Source: Charina bottae (lineage: Eukaryota > Chordata > Lepidosauria > Squamata > Charinaidae). From it: a stretch of DNA of 64,000 bases. The notes beneath the pieces were generated by a model. It saw only the letters and a list, made by a program, of their open reading frames with translations, was not told where the DNA came from and searched no databases. The stretch spans positions 1,715,501-1,779,500 of the forward strand of contig JALMGJ010000026.1 of the NCBI GenBank assembly GCA_023362775.1, read 5' to 3'. The translations under genes and the position numbers were made by a program. This document shows, one piece after another, positions 52,675-63,913 of the stretch (the first letter of the stretch is position 1; every line of letters starts with the position of its first letter).

Positions 52675-53038
52675 GTGGCTATATAAAAAATAAAATAAAA
52701 TAATAATAATATAATATAATAATAAAATAATATAATATAAAATAATAAAATAATAAAAAATAAAAAATAAAATAATAAAATAAAATAAAATAATAAAATA
52801 ATATAAAATATAAAATGTAAAATAATAAAATAAAATAAAATAATAAAATAAAATAAAATAAAATAAAATAAAATAAAATAAAATAAAATAAAATAAAATA
52901 AAATAAAATAATAAAATAAAATAAAATAAAATAAAATAAAATAAAATAAATAAAATAATAAAATAAAATAAAATAAAATAAATAAAATAAAATAAAATAA
53001 AATAAATAAAATAAAATAAAATAAAATAAATAAAATAA
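52675..53038 (+). repeat. Long (AAAAT)n/(AAT)n microsatellite (~360 bp)
   Basis: Pure A/T sequence of AAAAT and AAT units continuing from a LINE-type tail. The long Phe/Tyr/Ile frames on the minus strand are artefacts of it. Confidence 0.95.
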
Positions 53039-53694
53039 TCCCCAGCCAACACGGCCATCCCCCAAACTGGACACCACAAAAACAGAAGGACCAGCTGACT
53101 GCAGTAAACCCCGGAAGCCGGTCTCATCAGCCACCTCCAGGCCTGTTTCTGCAGAAGACCTGCTGGTTGGCTGCGACAGCGAAGCTCCCCTTTCCATTGG
53201 CCCCCAGCCCCTGCTTTTTAGGCATAGACCGCTTCCGAACATGCCGGTCTCATGTATACTTCGGAGGGAATACTCGCGGCTCCTCACCGTGAAGCAAGGA
53301 AGATCTGCCTATTTGGGTGAGGAACAAGGAGAGTCTGAGATTTGTAGACAATGGGTCTTCAACAATAGCAATCCCTCAAGGAGTTGTGGAGAAAAAGAAC
53401 AAGGAATGGGAGGGGGGATTGGAGTGGAACCCGAGTTTCAAGGGTGTGTGGATGCTTGCAACCTCAAAGAAGCTTGTTCCTAGGAGAAGGGCGTATTGGA
53501 CAGATTGGCTGTTGAGATGTTCTCTTGCGTAAGACCATGGTTGGTTGTGGCTCTCCTGATATTGCTTCCTTCAACACTTAATTTTATTTATTTGTTTGTT
53601 TATTTGTTTGTTTATAATTCAAATTTATCACCGCCCTTCTCCCCCAAAGGGGGACTCTAATTGCCTTTGTTTTCGTACATGATAACTGCAGTGA
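53039..53694. other. Unassigned, with L2-type tail at about 53580-53655
   Basis: TTTATTTATTTGTTTG and CACCGCCCTTCTCCCCC form a minus-strand tail piece. Nothing else recognised. Confidence 0.35.
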
Positions 53695-54160
53695 GATTAT
53701 TGTATGCACAAATATGGAAAGATTCAACAATACCCACAATGGAGGAATGGTTGGAAGATGATGGAACTTGCTGAGATGGCTAAATTGACTTCCTTGATCA
53801 GAGCAAAGACAATATCAACATTTATCACTAACTGGAAACCCCTTATGGACTTTTTGCATGACACAGAAAAAAGACAAACTTACAATTTATGGTTTTGATG
53901 ATTAGATAGGATAGATTATAGAAAGAAGAGAGTTCTGTTGTAACCATAGGGTAAGAGGTAAATTTATAACTGTACTTATAACGGCTGTGAAGAAGATCAG
54001 AAGCTGCTTCTTTGCATCTTTTTTCTTTCTTTTCTATTTTTCTTTTACTTTTTTTCCCTTTCTTGCACTTTTAGCTTTCTCTTTGATTTCTTTCTTCTTT
54101 TCTTTTTCTCGCTTTATAGTAGTTTTTATCTTCTTTTTTAAACATCTTTAATAAAAAATT
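53695..54160 (+). pseudogene. L1 LINE ORF2 C-terminus and 3' UTR
   Basis: Encodes MELAEMAKLTSLIRAKTIST and TNWKPLMDFLHDTEK before a stop, as in the C-terminal end of vertebrate L1 ORF2. A T-rich 3' UTR and AATAAAAAATT follow. Confidence 0.65.
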
Positions 54161-54164
54161 ATTT

Positions 54165-54540
54165 TTATTTTATTTATTTATTTATTTATTTATTTATTTT
54201 ATTTATATGACCGCCCATCTCCCCTCATGGGGAACTCTGGGCGGTTCACAATAAATAAATTAAAATGGAATCTATAAAATTTATAAAAACCACAATAATA
54301 CAATACAATAAGTAATTATAAAATCCAGATGGACGAAGGCATTCATTAAAAGAAGGACATTAAAATTAGGGGATTAGCCACCCCCATGAGGAACTATCAT
54401 TTCCTCCCTCCCATGCCAGGCGGCAGAACCAGGACTTCAGCTCTTTCCTAAAGGTCGGGAGGGAGGGAGATCTGTCTCAACTCTGGGGGCAAGGTGTTCC
54501 ATAGAGTGGGCGCTGTCACAGAGAAGGCCCGCCTCCTTTT
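54165..54540 (-). pseudogene. L2 LINE 3' end
   Basis: (ATTT)n, then CCGCCCATCTCCCCTCATGG, and on the minus strand KRRRAFSVTAPTLWNTLPPE, the same terminal region as at 45016-45450. Confidence 0.78.
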
Positions 54541-55010
54541 ATATGATATATAAAAACATTTAAAAAGGAATACTGCTTTGGCACAGAGAGGAGCAGGGTC
54601 ACTCAAGGACCCATCCTCCATGACCGGTTCAATGGAGGCTTGGATCCAGATCACCCTTCCCATCTGCCCAGCCACTGCTGGGAAAAAGCTTGGTTGCTAG
54701 GTGACCAAAAACCAGGCAAGCCTCAGCTTGTGAGGCCTGTCATTTATTACACCCACCCCTCCTCTCTTCTCCCTCCTGCCCTATACCTGTTGGCCATTAC
54801 AGAGCCATAAACCTCCTGGCATGTCGATTTAAAATTCAAAGAAGGAAGTGGGGGGGGGGCTTCAGCAGAGAAAAACCAAATAAGAGTCACCTTTCCCCAG
54901 TTCCAAAAGAGAAAATGGTTTTTCCCAACCTACAGCTCCTGGTGAGCACCAGTCCACCCCCACCGCAGCAGCTGCTCTGTTTCGGCAGGCAACAGTAAAG
55001 AGATGCCAGA
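54541..55010. other. Unassigned sequence
   Basis: Probably continues old L2 sequence for some bases; no clear feature. Confidence 0.3.
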
Positions 55011-55018
55011 CTCTAACT

Positions 55019-55780
55019 CAGAGCTTTCCAAACTGTGTGTCGCGGCTGCAGTGTCTGGGTGTGTCACGGCTGCTGCTGCCTGCGAGCCCTGCCAGGATTC
55101 CACGCAGGTCCTAGTGCCTGCCTTGTGCCTCGCTGCCTCCAAACCTGCCCTGCCAGGATTCCACGCAGGTCCTAGTGCCTGCCTTGTGCCTGGCTGCCTC
55201 CAAACCTGCTGTGATTCCACGCAGGTCCTAGTGCCTGCCTTGTGCCTGGCTGCCTCCAAACCTGCTGTGATTCCACACAGGTCCTAGTGCCTGCCTTGTG
55301 CCTGGCTGCCTCCAAACCTGCTGTGATTCCACGCAGGTCCTAGTGCCTGCCTTGTGCCTGGCTGCCTCCAAACCTGCTGTGATTCCACGCAGGTCCTAGT
55401 GCCTGCCTTGTGCCTGGCTGCCTCCAAACCTGCTGTGATTCCACACAGGTCCTAGTGCCTGCATTGTGCTTTGCTGCCTCCAAACCTGCCCTGCCAGGAT
55501 TCCACGCAGGTCCTAGTGCCTGCCTTGTGCCTCGCTGCCTCCAAACCTGCCCTGCCAGGATTCCACGCAGGTCCTAGTGCCTGTCTTGTGCCTTGCTGCC
55601 TCCAAACCTGCTGTGATTCCACGCAGGTCCTAGTGCCCCCCTTGTGCCCTGCTGCCTCCAAACCTGCTGTGATTCCAGGCAGGTCCTAGTGCCTGCCTTG
55701 TGCCCTGCTGTAGGGGTGTGTCGCGAAATGATGCATGTTTAAAAAGTGTGTCACCAACATGAAAAGTTTGGAAAGCTCTG
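55019..55780 (+). mobile_element. hAT element with minisatellite (copy 4)
   Basis: CAGAGCTTTCCAAACTGTG to AAGTTTGGAAAGCTCTG; perfect TSD CTCTAACT at 55011-55018 and 55781-55788. About 10-11 minisatellite units, with ATTCCACGCAGG in place of ATTCCGCGCAGG. The left subterminal CGACACGTTAG segment is missing. Confidence 0.92.
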
Positions 55781-55959
55781 CTCTAACTCTTTGCTGCCAT
55801 CTCGTGGTTGCTCAGAGATTTGCGGCCTGTCTCCCAAATGAGGCTGGGTGGTTCCCAAGAAATAAAGGTGGTATTTACTGACTTCACACAGTTTCCCAAT
55901 CCTGGTTTTCTCCGAGCCTATTGGAAAAAGTCAGAAAAGCAGCAGGTCAGTATAAAGAG

Positions 55960-56094
55960 CAGTGTTTCTCAATCTCAGAGCCTTTAAGAGGTGTGGACTT
56001 CAACTCCCAGAATTCCCCAGCCAGCATGGCTGGCTGGGGAAGTCAGGGAGCTGAAGTCCACACCTCTTAAAGGCTCTGAGATTGAGAAACACTG
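55960..56094. mobile_element. Snap-back MITE, divergent arms
   Basis: CAGTGTTTCTCAATCTCAG to GAGATTGAGAAACACTG; the arms match each other but differ from the family at TTGGCCAC. Confidence 0.8.
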
Positions 56095-56794
56095 ATCAAG
56101 AACAAGCCCAAGAACCCCCAGCATCTTGGAAGGATCCCTTGAGTCAAGTTCAACTGCAGTAACTCCACGGGCATCTCTGGGCAAGGGGTTGCCAACATTT
56201 GGAACTATATCAAGGTCTTCTAAAGGCGGTGGAAGACTTTTTGATGTCTCTGGAGCAGGATATTCTCTCAGCCCACCGCGTCCCCAACGTTTTCTCCAGT
56301 TTTGCATCTCCTGCCAAGACCAGCGTCTTCTCCACGGAAGTCAACGGCCCCAGAAATAGGAACTCAAGACATCTCTTGAAACAGTGAAGTTAACTGATGA
56401 CATTCTTCCTCCTCGAGTGAAAAGCCTTGATCTGTTTATTTCAAGCACTAAATTATGGTTCTGTCGCCTCCAAGATTGTTCTATCTTGCATCTCAAAGAC
56501 CTCCAGCCTCATCAATTCCACCCTCTGAGAGACCAACACTTCCTGGAAACTGGGGATTGGGGGGGAAATGTGGGCAGGATGGGGTGAATTATCATTAAAG
56601 ATTAAGCTGAGAAATAGAAAAGGTAAAATGCACGGGGGGGGGGAGAAACGGGCTTGTCACAAAGCAAGAGTTGCTTGCTTTCCGAGATGGGCGGCTATAT
56701 AAATTGGACAAATAAATAAAATAAATAAATTACAGATTCCTGAAAGAGAAATAAGGGGACCTTTCCATTCTTTACAGTGCTATGATCCTAAGTA
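56095..56794. other. Unassigned sequence
   Basis: Contains a short tail-like AATAAATAAAATAAATAAA piece at 56700-56727 after GAGATGGGCGGCTATATAAA, an L2-type 3' end. Confidence 0.4.
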
Positions 56795-57138
56795 CAGGTA
56801 GTCCTCACTTAACAACCACAATTGGGACCGGAATTTAAATTGCTAAGCGAAGTGGTCATTAAATGAATCTTACCCAATTTTATGACCTTTTTTGCAGCGG
56901 TCATTAAGCGAATCATTATGGTCATTAAGCGGGCCACATGGTCGTTAAGTGAATCACACGGTTTCCCCATTGATTTTGCTTGCAAGAAGCTGGCTGGGAA
57001 GGTTGAAAATGGCAATCACGTGACCACGGGACGCTGCGACAGTCGTAAGTGTAAAGACCGGTCGCAAGTCGTTTTTTTCAGCACCATCGTAGGTCCGAAC
57101 CGTCACTAAATGAATGGTTGTTAAGCGAGGACTACCTG
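56795..57138. mobile_element. Tigger/mariner-type MITE (copy E)
   Basis: TA-CAGGTAGTCCTCACTTAAC to CGAGGACTACCTG-TA. Confidence 0.86.
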
Positions 57139-58043
57139 TATCAATGTCTCAATGTTTAAACCCAGCTGAGTACTCTTAAAATAAAAACACTCTGATGATG
57201 CTTACTCAAAAACAATTCCCTCTGAGGTCAGTGAGAATTGCTCACAAGCTTAGGGCTGCCGAGCAGATGGTTTTACCTTCAAGAAATCAGAGCAGTGGCC
57301 TTAAAATGCCAAAATTTAAGAGGCGCGTTTTTGTCTTTGTTCTTTAGTGATTTTAGCACTGGGCTCAGTCTTTTTTGCATTGATTTTGGGGTGAATCCCT
57401 ACCCTGCCCCCAATTTGACTCTTCGAAGCCCAGGGGGTGCAAAGTAGAAGACACCCCACCTTCAAGAAAGAGAGCTAAAAAACCTTTTCCTAAAGGTTTA
57501 TTCTGAAGACCAACATTCCTGGGAATGATCCAACTGACTTTAATCATAGATGGATGGATGACGCTGCCCAAGTTCTCCTCGGCCACCGTGGAAAATGAGG
57601 CTTGGCTTAAGCCAGAGGACATAAATAAGGGGAGACAGGAAGGATCCAGCCGAAACGCTCCACTGCTGTGTTGAAATAAGTGTGTTTGCAAGGCAGCTTG
57701 GATCCGGGCCAGGCCGGTCTAAGGGAGAGCGGATAAGGAGCTGGGATGGAGCTGGATCTCAGAGGAGAGTCACGGGACTGGGAGAAAACAGGCCTCCTGC
57801 ACGTAGGCCTGGGAGGGCCCAGGACAGCAGTCAGGAGGGGCAGGGGCCAAGCAGGCGTGGCGCACGTCCACAAGCTTCTGCCACTCCCCTTGAAGCCATC
57901 AGCAAGCACACGGCAAACGATCAATCACCCGATCCAGTTCCGCACCAGGCAGAGCTCGATTTATGGCAACCACCCTACCCAGACATCCAGGCATTTGCTC
58001 CATTTAATCAACTGCTTTAGGGTCAAGTGGTCATTAGGCCCGC
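57139..58043. other. Unassigned sequence
   Basis: Frames at 57682-58020 (plus) and 57607-57924 (minus) overlap and have no domain. Confidence 0.35.
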
Positions 58044-58272
58044 GTTTTTCAAACTCGGCGACTTTAAGAGGGGTGGACTTCATCTCCCAGAATTCCCCAG
58101 CCAGCATGCTTCAAGATGGGTGGACTTCATCTCCCAGAATTCCCCAGCCAGCATGCTTTAAGGTGCGTGGACTTCATCTCCCAGAATTCCCCAGCCAGCA
58201 TGCTTTAAGGTGCGTGGACTTCATCTCCCAGAATTCCCCAGCCAGCATGCTTCAAGATGGGTGGACTTCAAC
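58044..58272. repeat. Tandem array of MITE half-units
   Basis: After a MITE-like start (TTTTTCAAACTCGGCGAC), a unit of about 58 bp with TGGACTTCATCTCCCAGAATT and CCCCAGCCAGCATGCTT is repeated four times in the same orientation, with a fifth partial copy. This shows tandem growth from a normally palindromic element. Confidence 0.85.
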
Positions 58273-58347
58273 TGTTGAAGTTGAGCCTTGCATAGGATTT
58301 TCTCTCTTTCTCTTTCCTTACACCTTGGTAAAAGAACCCTTTAAAGC

Positions 58348-58437
58348 AGTGTTTTTCAACCTTGGCAACATGCTGGCTGGGGAATTCTGGGAGTTGAAGT
58401 CCACCCATCTTAAAGTTGCCAAGCTTGAGAAAGGCTG
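58348..58437. mobile_element. Snap-back MITE, mostly right arm
   Basis: CAGTGTTTTTCAACCTTGG is joined directly to GCTGGCTGGGGAATTCTGG and the rest of the right arm. Confidence 0.7.
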
Positions 58438-58760
58438 TTTCTTACACTGTTACCAATAGCAGGGCTATCACATCCAGCTGAAACACTCGGAAGAAAATGC
58501 TGCTGCCATCTAGTGCTTTCCTGGGGTTACTTAACGGGATTTGCGAGATCCTAACTTTGCAATTTGTGTGAACCAACCATTGTGGTTTGGACGTAGTGGT
58601 TTACAGGAGGACTGACTGAAGGCCAAAATTGGATGATGAAAAATGTTTGGACTCATATTTTGTACAGAGGCTATCTCAGGATTTGTTTTTTCTATTGGTG
58701 CTTTATAAAGAACGCTAAGACCATTTTAGGCCTCCTACTAACGGTTTTAAGCATTGCCCA
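58438..58760. other. Unassigned sequence
   Basis: Nothing recognised. Confidence 0.35.
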
Positions 58761-58771
58761 TTCCAAAAGTA

Positions 58772-59075
58772 AGGTAAAGGTTCCCCCGCACATTTGTGCA
58801 GTCGTGTCCGACTCTAGGGGCCGGTGCTCATCTCCGTTTGTTAGCCGAAGAGCCAGCGTTGTCCGAAGATGCTTCCACGGTCATGTGGTTGGCATGACGC
58901 GTACGGAACGCTGTTACCATCCCACCAAAGTGGTACCTATTCATCTACTTGCATTTGCATGCTTTCGAATTGCTAGGTTGGCAAGAGCTGGGGCGAGTGC
59001 GGGAGCTCCCTCCGTCACACGGAGCTAGGGATTCGAACCTCCGAACTTGCGATCTTCCGACCTACAAGCCTGGCG
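58772..59075 (-). mobile_element. tRNA-derived SINE (family 2), 5'-truncated
   Basis: Minus strand; the 11-bp TSD TTCCAAAAGTA lies at 58761-58771 and 59076-59086. The head is cut after AGGCTTGT, losing the A box. Confidence 0.9.
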
Positions 59076-59086
59076 TTCCAAAAGTA

Positions 59087-60006
59087 GTAGGAAATAATGT
59101 CACCAATTTTCAGTCATCCACAGAAGGGACCAGAAAGACGTTTGGGAGCCCCATGCGGACCCGAGGCCTACATGGTCCACCCGACTCCCATCTTCCGATG
59201 GTCTGCAATCCAGCCAATTACAGTCTAACAAGCAAAGTGTGACCATGGTGCGAACACAGCCGAAGTATCCAAGAGTCTGGCCTCTTCGGAGCCTCTGTAT
59301 CTGCGGGCAGGTGTAAAAGCAGACGGGGTTCAGAATGCCCAAACTCGGGTCCTGGGCTCGTGCAGCCATCAAGCCAGGCTCAACCGGGTTGGGTCGTCCG
59401 TGGTTCTGTCTCAGGTGGGAACCCAGCCCTTGTCTTAGCAAGGTCCGTGAACCCAGCGTGTTATGTGAACCCCACTGTGTTTTCTTAACCAGAGTTAAGG
59501 GTTTGGCATGCATGCCCAGGAGGTAACATGACATGTCAACGTACCTTTAACTGATAAAAATTGAGTCAGAGCAGAGAAGAAGGAACTCTTATTGCCACCA
59601 GTGGTGGAAGCTCTGCATAAACCACCCAATCAGAAGCATCCTTGATCTTCAGATATTCTTGGAAAGCATTGGCTTTCGGCAGCATCCAGAGGAACATCTC
59701 TGGCCCCCCACTCCATCACTCCTGGCCCACAGGGTCCCACCGAGGCTCCTCCTCCTCCTCCTTTGATGAATACCAGAAAGCTTGAGATGATAACAACAAT
59801 GGCTCTGGATCCAAGGTGTTCCCATTCAATTTCCACAGAAAAACACAACCAGCAATGGCTGGAAAGCGGGGGTGGAGTGGACACAGAGGCCAGGGAATGC
59901 ACTGCCCACCACTTAGACTCATTTCTGATTTCTGACAGCCATAAATAAAGTTAGACCTTGACATGATGATAAATAGTAGTAGCAGTGACAAGAGAACACT
60001 TTACCC
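59087..60006. other. Unassigned sequence
   Basis: Frames up to 144 codons on the minus strand have no domain. Confidence 0.35.
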
Positions 60007-60159
60007 CAGTGTTTCCCAACCGTGGCCACTTTAAGACGTGTGGACTTCGACTCCCAGAATTCCCCAGCCAGCTTATGCATATGCCCAGCATACGCTGGCT
60101 GGGGAATTCTGGGAGTTGAAATCCACACGTCTTAAAGTGGCCAAGGTTGGGAAACACTG
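60007..60159. mobile_element. Snap-back MITE
   Basis: CAGTGTTTCCCAACCGTGG to GGGAAACACTG; full arms with a longer loop. Confidence 0.82.
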
Positions 60160-60349
60160 ATCGACCCAACCAGATGACTCAAAAGGTGTCATAAACATCT
60201 TGTTGGGGTTCATCAAATCAGATAACGGAGGTCTTCGCTTTCTTCAACACATGCTATGTTCCTATGTGAAGGGCGTTTTGTATGTGGCAGGAAAGAATGA
60301 ATGCCTCAAATAGCACAGTAGTTTAACCTCACCCTCACAGAAACTAAAG

Positions 60350-62095
60350 CAGAGCTTTCCAAACTCTCTGTCGGGACACATTAGTGTGTCGGCTGCAGTG
60401 TCTGGGTGTGTTGCAGCGGCTGCTGCTGCTGCCTCCGAGCCCTGCCAGGATTCCGCGCAGGTCCCAGTGCCTGCCTTGTGTTGGCTGCCTCCAAACCTGC
60501 TGTGATTCCGCGCAGGTCCTAGTGCCTGCCTTGTGCCTGGCTGCCTCCAAACCTGCTGTGATTCTGCGCAGGTCCTAGTGCCTGCCTTGTGCCTGGCTGC
60601 CTCCAAACCTGCTGTGATTCTGCACAGGTCCTAGTGCCTGCCTTGTGCCTGGCTGCCTCCAAACCTGCTGTGATTCTGCGCAGGTCCTAGTGCCTGCCTT
60701 GTGCCCTGCTGCCTCCAAACCTGCCATGATTCTGTGCAGGTCCTAGTGCCTGCCTTGTGCCCTGCTGCCTCCAAACCAGCCCTGCCAGGATTCCGCGCAG
60801 GTCCTAGTGCCTGCCTTGTGCCTTGCAGCCTCCAAACCTGCTGTGATTCTGCGCAGGTCCTAGTGCCTGCCTTGTGCCCTGCTGCCTCCAAACCTGCTGT
60901 GATTCTGCGCAGGTCCTAGTGCCTGCCTTGTGCCCAGCTGCCTCCAAACCTGCCATGATTCTGCGCAGGTCCTAGTGCCTGCCTTGTGCCTCGCTGCCTC
61001 CAAACCTGCTGTGATTCCGCGCCGGTCCCAGTGCCTGCCTTGTGCCTGGCTGCCTCCAAACCTGCTGTGATTCCGTGCAGGTCCTAGTGCCTGCCTTGTG
61101 CCTGGCTGCCTCCAAACCTGCCCTGCCAGGATTCCGCGCAGGTCCTAGTGCCTGCCTCGTGCCTGGCTGCCTCCAAACCTGCTGTGATTCTGCGCAGGTC
61201 CTAGTGCCTGCCTTGTGCCCTGCTGCCTCCAAACCTGCCATGATTCTGTGCAGGTCCTAGTGCCTGCCTTGTGCCTTGCTGCCTCCAAACCTGCTGTGAT
61301 TCCGCACAGGTCCTAGTGCCTGCCTTGTGCCTGGCTGCCTCCAAACCTGCTGTGATTCTGCGCAGGTCCTAGTGCCTGCCTTGTGCCCTGCTGCCTCCAA
61401 ACCTGCTGTGATTCTGCGCAGGTCCCAGTGCCTGCCTTGTGCCCTGCTGCCTCCAAACCTGCCATGATTCTGCGCAGGTCCCAGTGCCTGCCTTGTGCCT
61501 CGCTGCCTCCAAACCTGCTGTGATTCCGCGCAGGTCCTAGTGCCTGCCTTGTGCCCTGCTGCTTCCAAACCTGCCCTGCCAGGATTCCGCGCAGGTCCTA
61601 GTGCCTGCCTTGTGCCTTGCAGCCTCCAAACCTGCTGTGATTCCGCGCAGGTCCTAGTGCCTGCCTCGTGCCTGGCTGCCTCCAAACCTGCTGTGATTCT
61701 GCGCAGGTCCTAGTGCCTGCCTTGTGCCTTGCTGCCTCCAAACCTGCTGTGATTCTGCGCAGGTCCCAGTGCCTGCCTTGTGCCCTGCTGCCTCCAAACC
61801 TGCCATGATTCTGCGCAGGTCCTAGTGCCTGCCTTGTGCCTCGCTGCCTCCAAACCTGCTGTGATTCCGCGCAGGTCCTAGTGCCTGCCTTGTGCCTTGC
61901 TGCCTCCAAACCTGCCCTGCCAGGATTCCGCGCAGGTCCTAGTGCCTGCTTTGTGCCCTGCTGTAAGAGTGTGTTGCAAAATGTTGCCCTGCTGTAAGAG
62001 TGTGTCGCGAAATGATGCCCTGGTGTAAGAGTGTGTCGCGAAATGATGCATTTCTAAAAAGTGTGTCACCAACATGAAAAGTTTGGAAAGCTCTG
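60350..62095 (+). mobile_element. hAT element with expanded minisatellite (copy 5)
   Basis: CAGAGCTTTCCAAACTCTC to AAGTTTGGAAAGCTCTG. Flanks AACTAAAG (60342-60349) and AAATAAAG (62096-62103) match 7 of 8. At 1,746 bp it is the longest member, with more than 25 units of the 56/61-bp type. Variants ATTCTGCGCAGG, CCGCGCAGG and CATGATTCTG are interspersed. The right subterminal region repeats TGTAAGAGTGTGT three times. Confidence 0.92.
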
Positions 62096-62103
62096 AAATA
62101 AAG

Positions 62104-62675
62104 CATTCTTCAATAAATTTCCACGGATTCATCCCTGCACGCAGGTCAGACATTTCTACTGGTCATTCCCTATGCAACTCCAGAACGTGTGTCAAAATTA
62201 AAACCAGACCAGATGGAGGAGCTGGTCAGTGAGAAAATAAGTCCTTCTACCTCCCTTGCATGGATGATAAATGCCACATTATTTATTACATTCCACATTA
62301 TTTATTACATATTTTTCTTTCCCCAGAGAACGTGGGTTTTGCAAGGAGAGGGAAACGCAGCGGGATCCTGAAATCTGCATAAATTAGGCAAACGGAATAA
62401 ATTTACATGCGTTAAACGTGTATTTTTTTCCCTAGATGATACGAATTCAGTTATTGAGGGAAAAAGAAACAGCAACTTTCAGTCAGCATAAATTAGGCCA
62501 ACTCAGCCATTTCCCCTAATTCCTCTTTTTATCACATTTTTAGAACTGTTGCTCTTGGCATTAATTCACTTCCTCCTTGCCACCAATGGCAGAAATTAAA
62601 AGTGATCAAGTACTAAGTAGCTGGGCTAACACATCCGTGTACCATTTGCACATGGTAACTTTTGGTTACTTCTAA
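62104..62675. other. Unassigned sequence
   Basis: Nothing recognised. Confidence 0.35.
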
Positions 62676-62794
62676 CATGGTGTTTCTCAACCTTGGCCGC
62701 TTGAAGATGTGTGGACTTCAGCTCCCAGAATTCCCCAGCCAGCCACCCAGCTGAAGTCCACACATCTTCAAACGGCCAAGGTTGAGAAACACTA
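62676..62794. mobile_element. Snap-back MITE
   Basis: GGTGTTTCTCAACCTTGG to CCAAGGTTGAGAAACAC; the central part of the right arm is deleted. Possible flanks TAACATG and TAACTTG. Confidence 0.78.
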
Positions 62795-63913
62795 ACTTGT
62801 ACTTTGTACATGTCCTGGCCTTTTTCTTTGCTCCAATGCACTTACTGCAGAGCCACTCAATTTATGGTTAATAGCTTAATTTATGCTTCGATTTATTACA
62901 AAAACCCAGAAAATGGGTTCATTTACAACCCGGTTAAGCGCCCTGTCCAGACGCAATCATTCTCTCCCTCCTTTGAGGATCATTTCTTTTTAAACTCTGT
63001 TTTCACAATCGTTAAGACTGCAAACTTGCTGGCGGGGGGGTGTGTGTGTGTGTCTTAAAAACAGCAGCAAAGATGCTCTGAAAACTGTGGGTGGTTTTTT
63101 TTTTTGCATGCAAGCAGCACCGCCCTTTTGCCGTTTCTCAAGTTCCCTTCCTGCTCTGCGTCAGGTGGCTTGCCTTGTTCCAGTGAGGCTCCTGGATGCA
63201 GATGCCCCTCGTCAAGCCCCGAACTGGCCCTGCAGGCACTCCTGGGGACTGCTTCGCACGGGCCTTCCTCGCAAGGCAGTCGTTGGGATGTGGAGATGGA
63301 GGCCAGAAGGACACGCCCCAAAGCCTTCTCCTTCCCATGTTCAGCTTCCTTAAATCAAAAAGAGATTCATTTAGTGTGCAGAGAATTAGCTGCAGGAAGA
63401 GAGACTGCTGTTAGGCTCAAAACTTGGCAAGCCTTTGTCCCAGCTGAATCTTGCACATGCCCAGAAACCTCCTCCTGTCACTTTATTTTCTGATAAAACG
63501 TGGCACCTTTGCAGCCACGTCCAACTTCGGACTTTCTTTCCGTTCAAAGGATGTTGACCTTTGAACCAGGCCTGTGGCATTGCCCCTGCCTCACCCTCAT
63601 TTACCAGCCAAAATGCTCCGGATTTCTGCGGAAATGGGAAGTCGGACAGCTCAGGGCAGGGACAAATTCAACAGAGATGTTAACTGCAACCCAACATTTT
63701 ACATACGCTTTTAAAAGGGCTTAAGAGGGGGAAACGCCAGGAAGCCACAAATGCCAAAACAAGTAAAAAATGGCCTCCATTTGGCAGCTGACGAGCTTCA
63801 GGATCAGGAAAAGCCCCAATACATTATTTTCCCAACTGCAATTAAGACCTGAATCACTCCAAATTCTGTCCGCAAAATCACGCTCCTCTTTCCATGACTT
63901 GGGGCTAAACGAG
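62795..63913. other. Unassigned sequence
   Basis: Short frames on both strands in 63042-63580 show no domain. (TG)n at 63040-63053. Confidence 0.35.

Noticed and set aside
52615..53287. Phe/Tyr/Ile-rich 170-202-codon minus frames as a membrane protein
   Set aside because: They translate an (AAAAT)n microsatellite.
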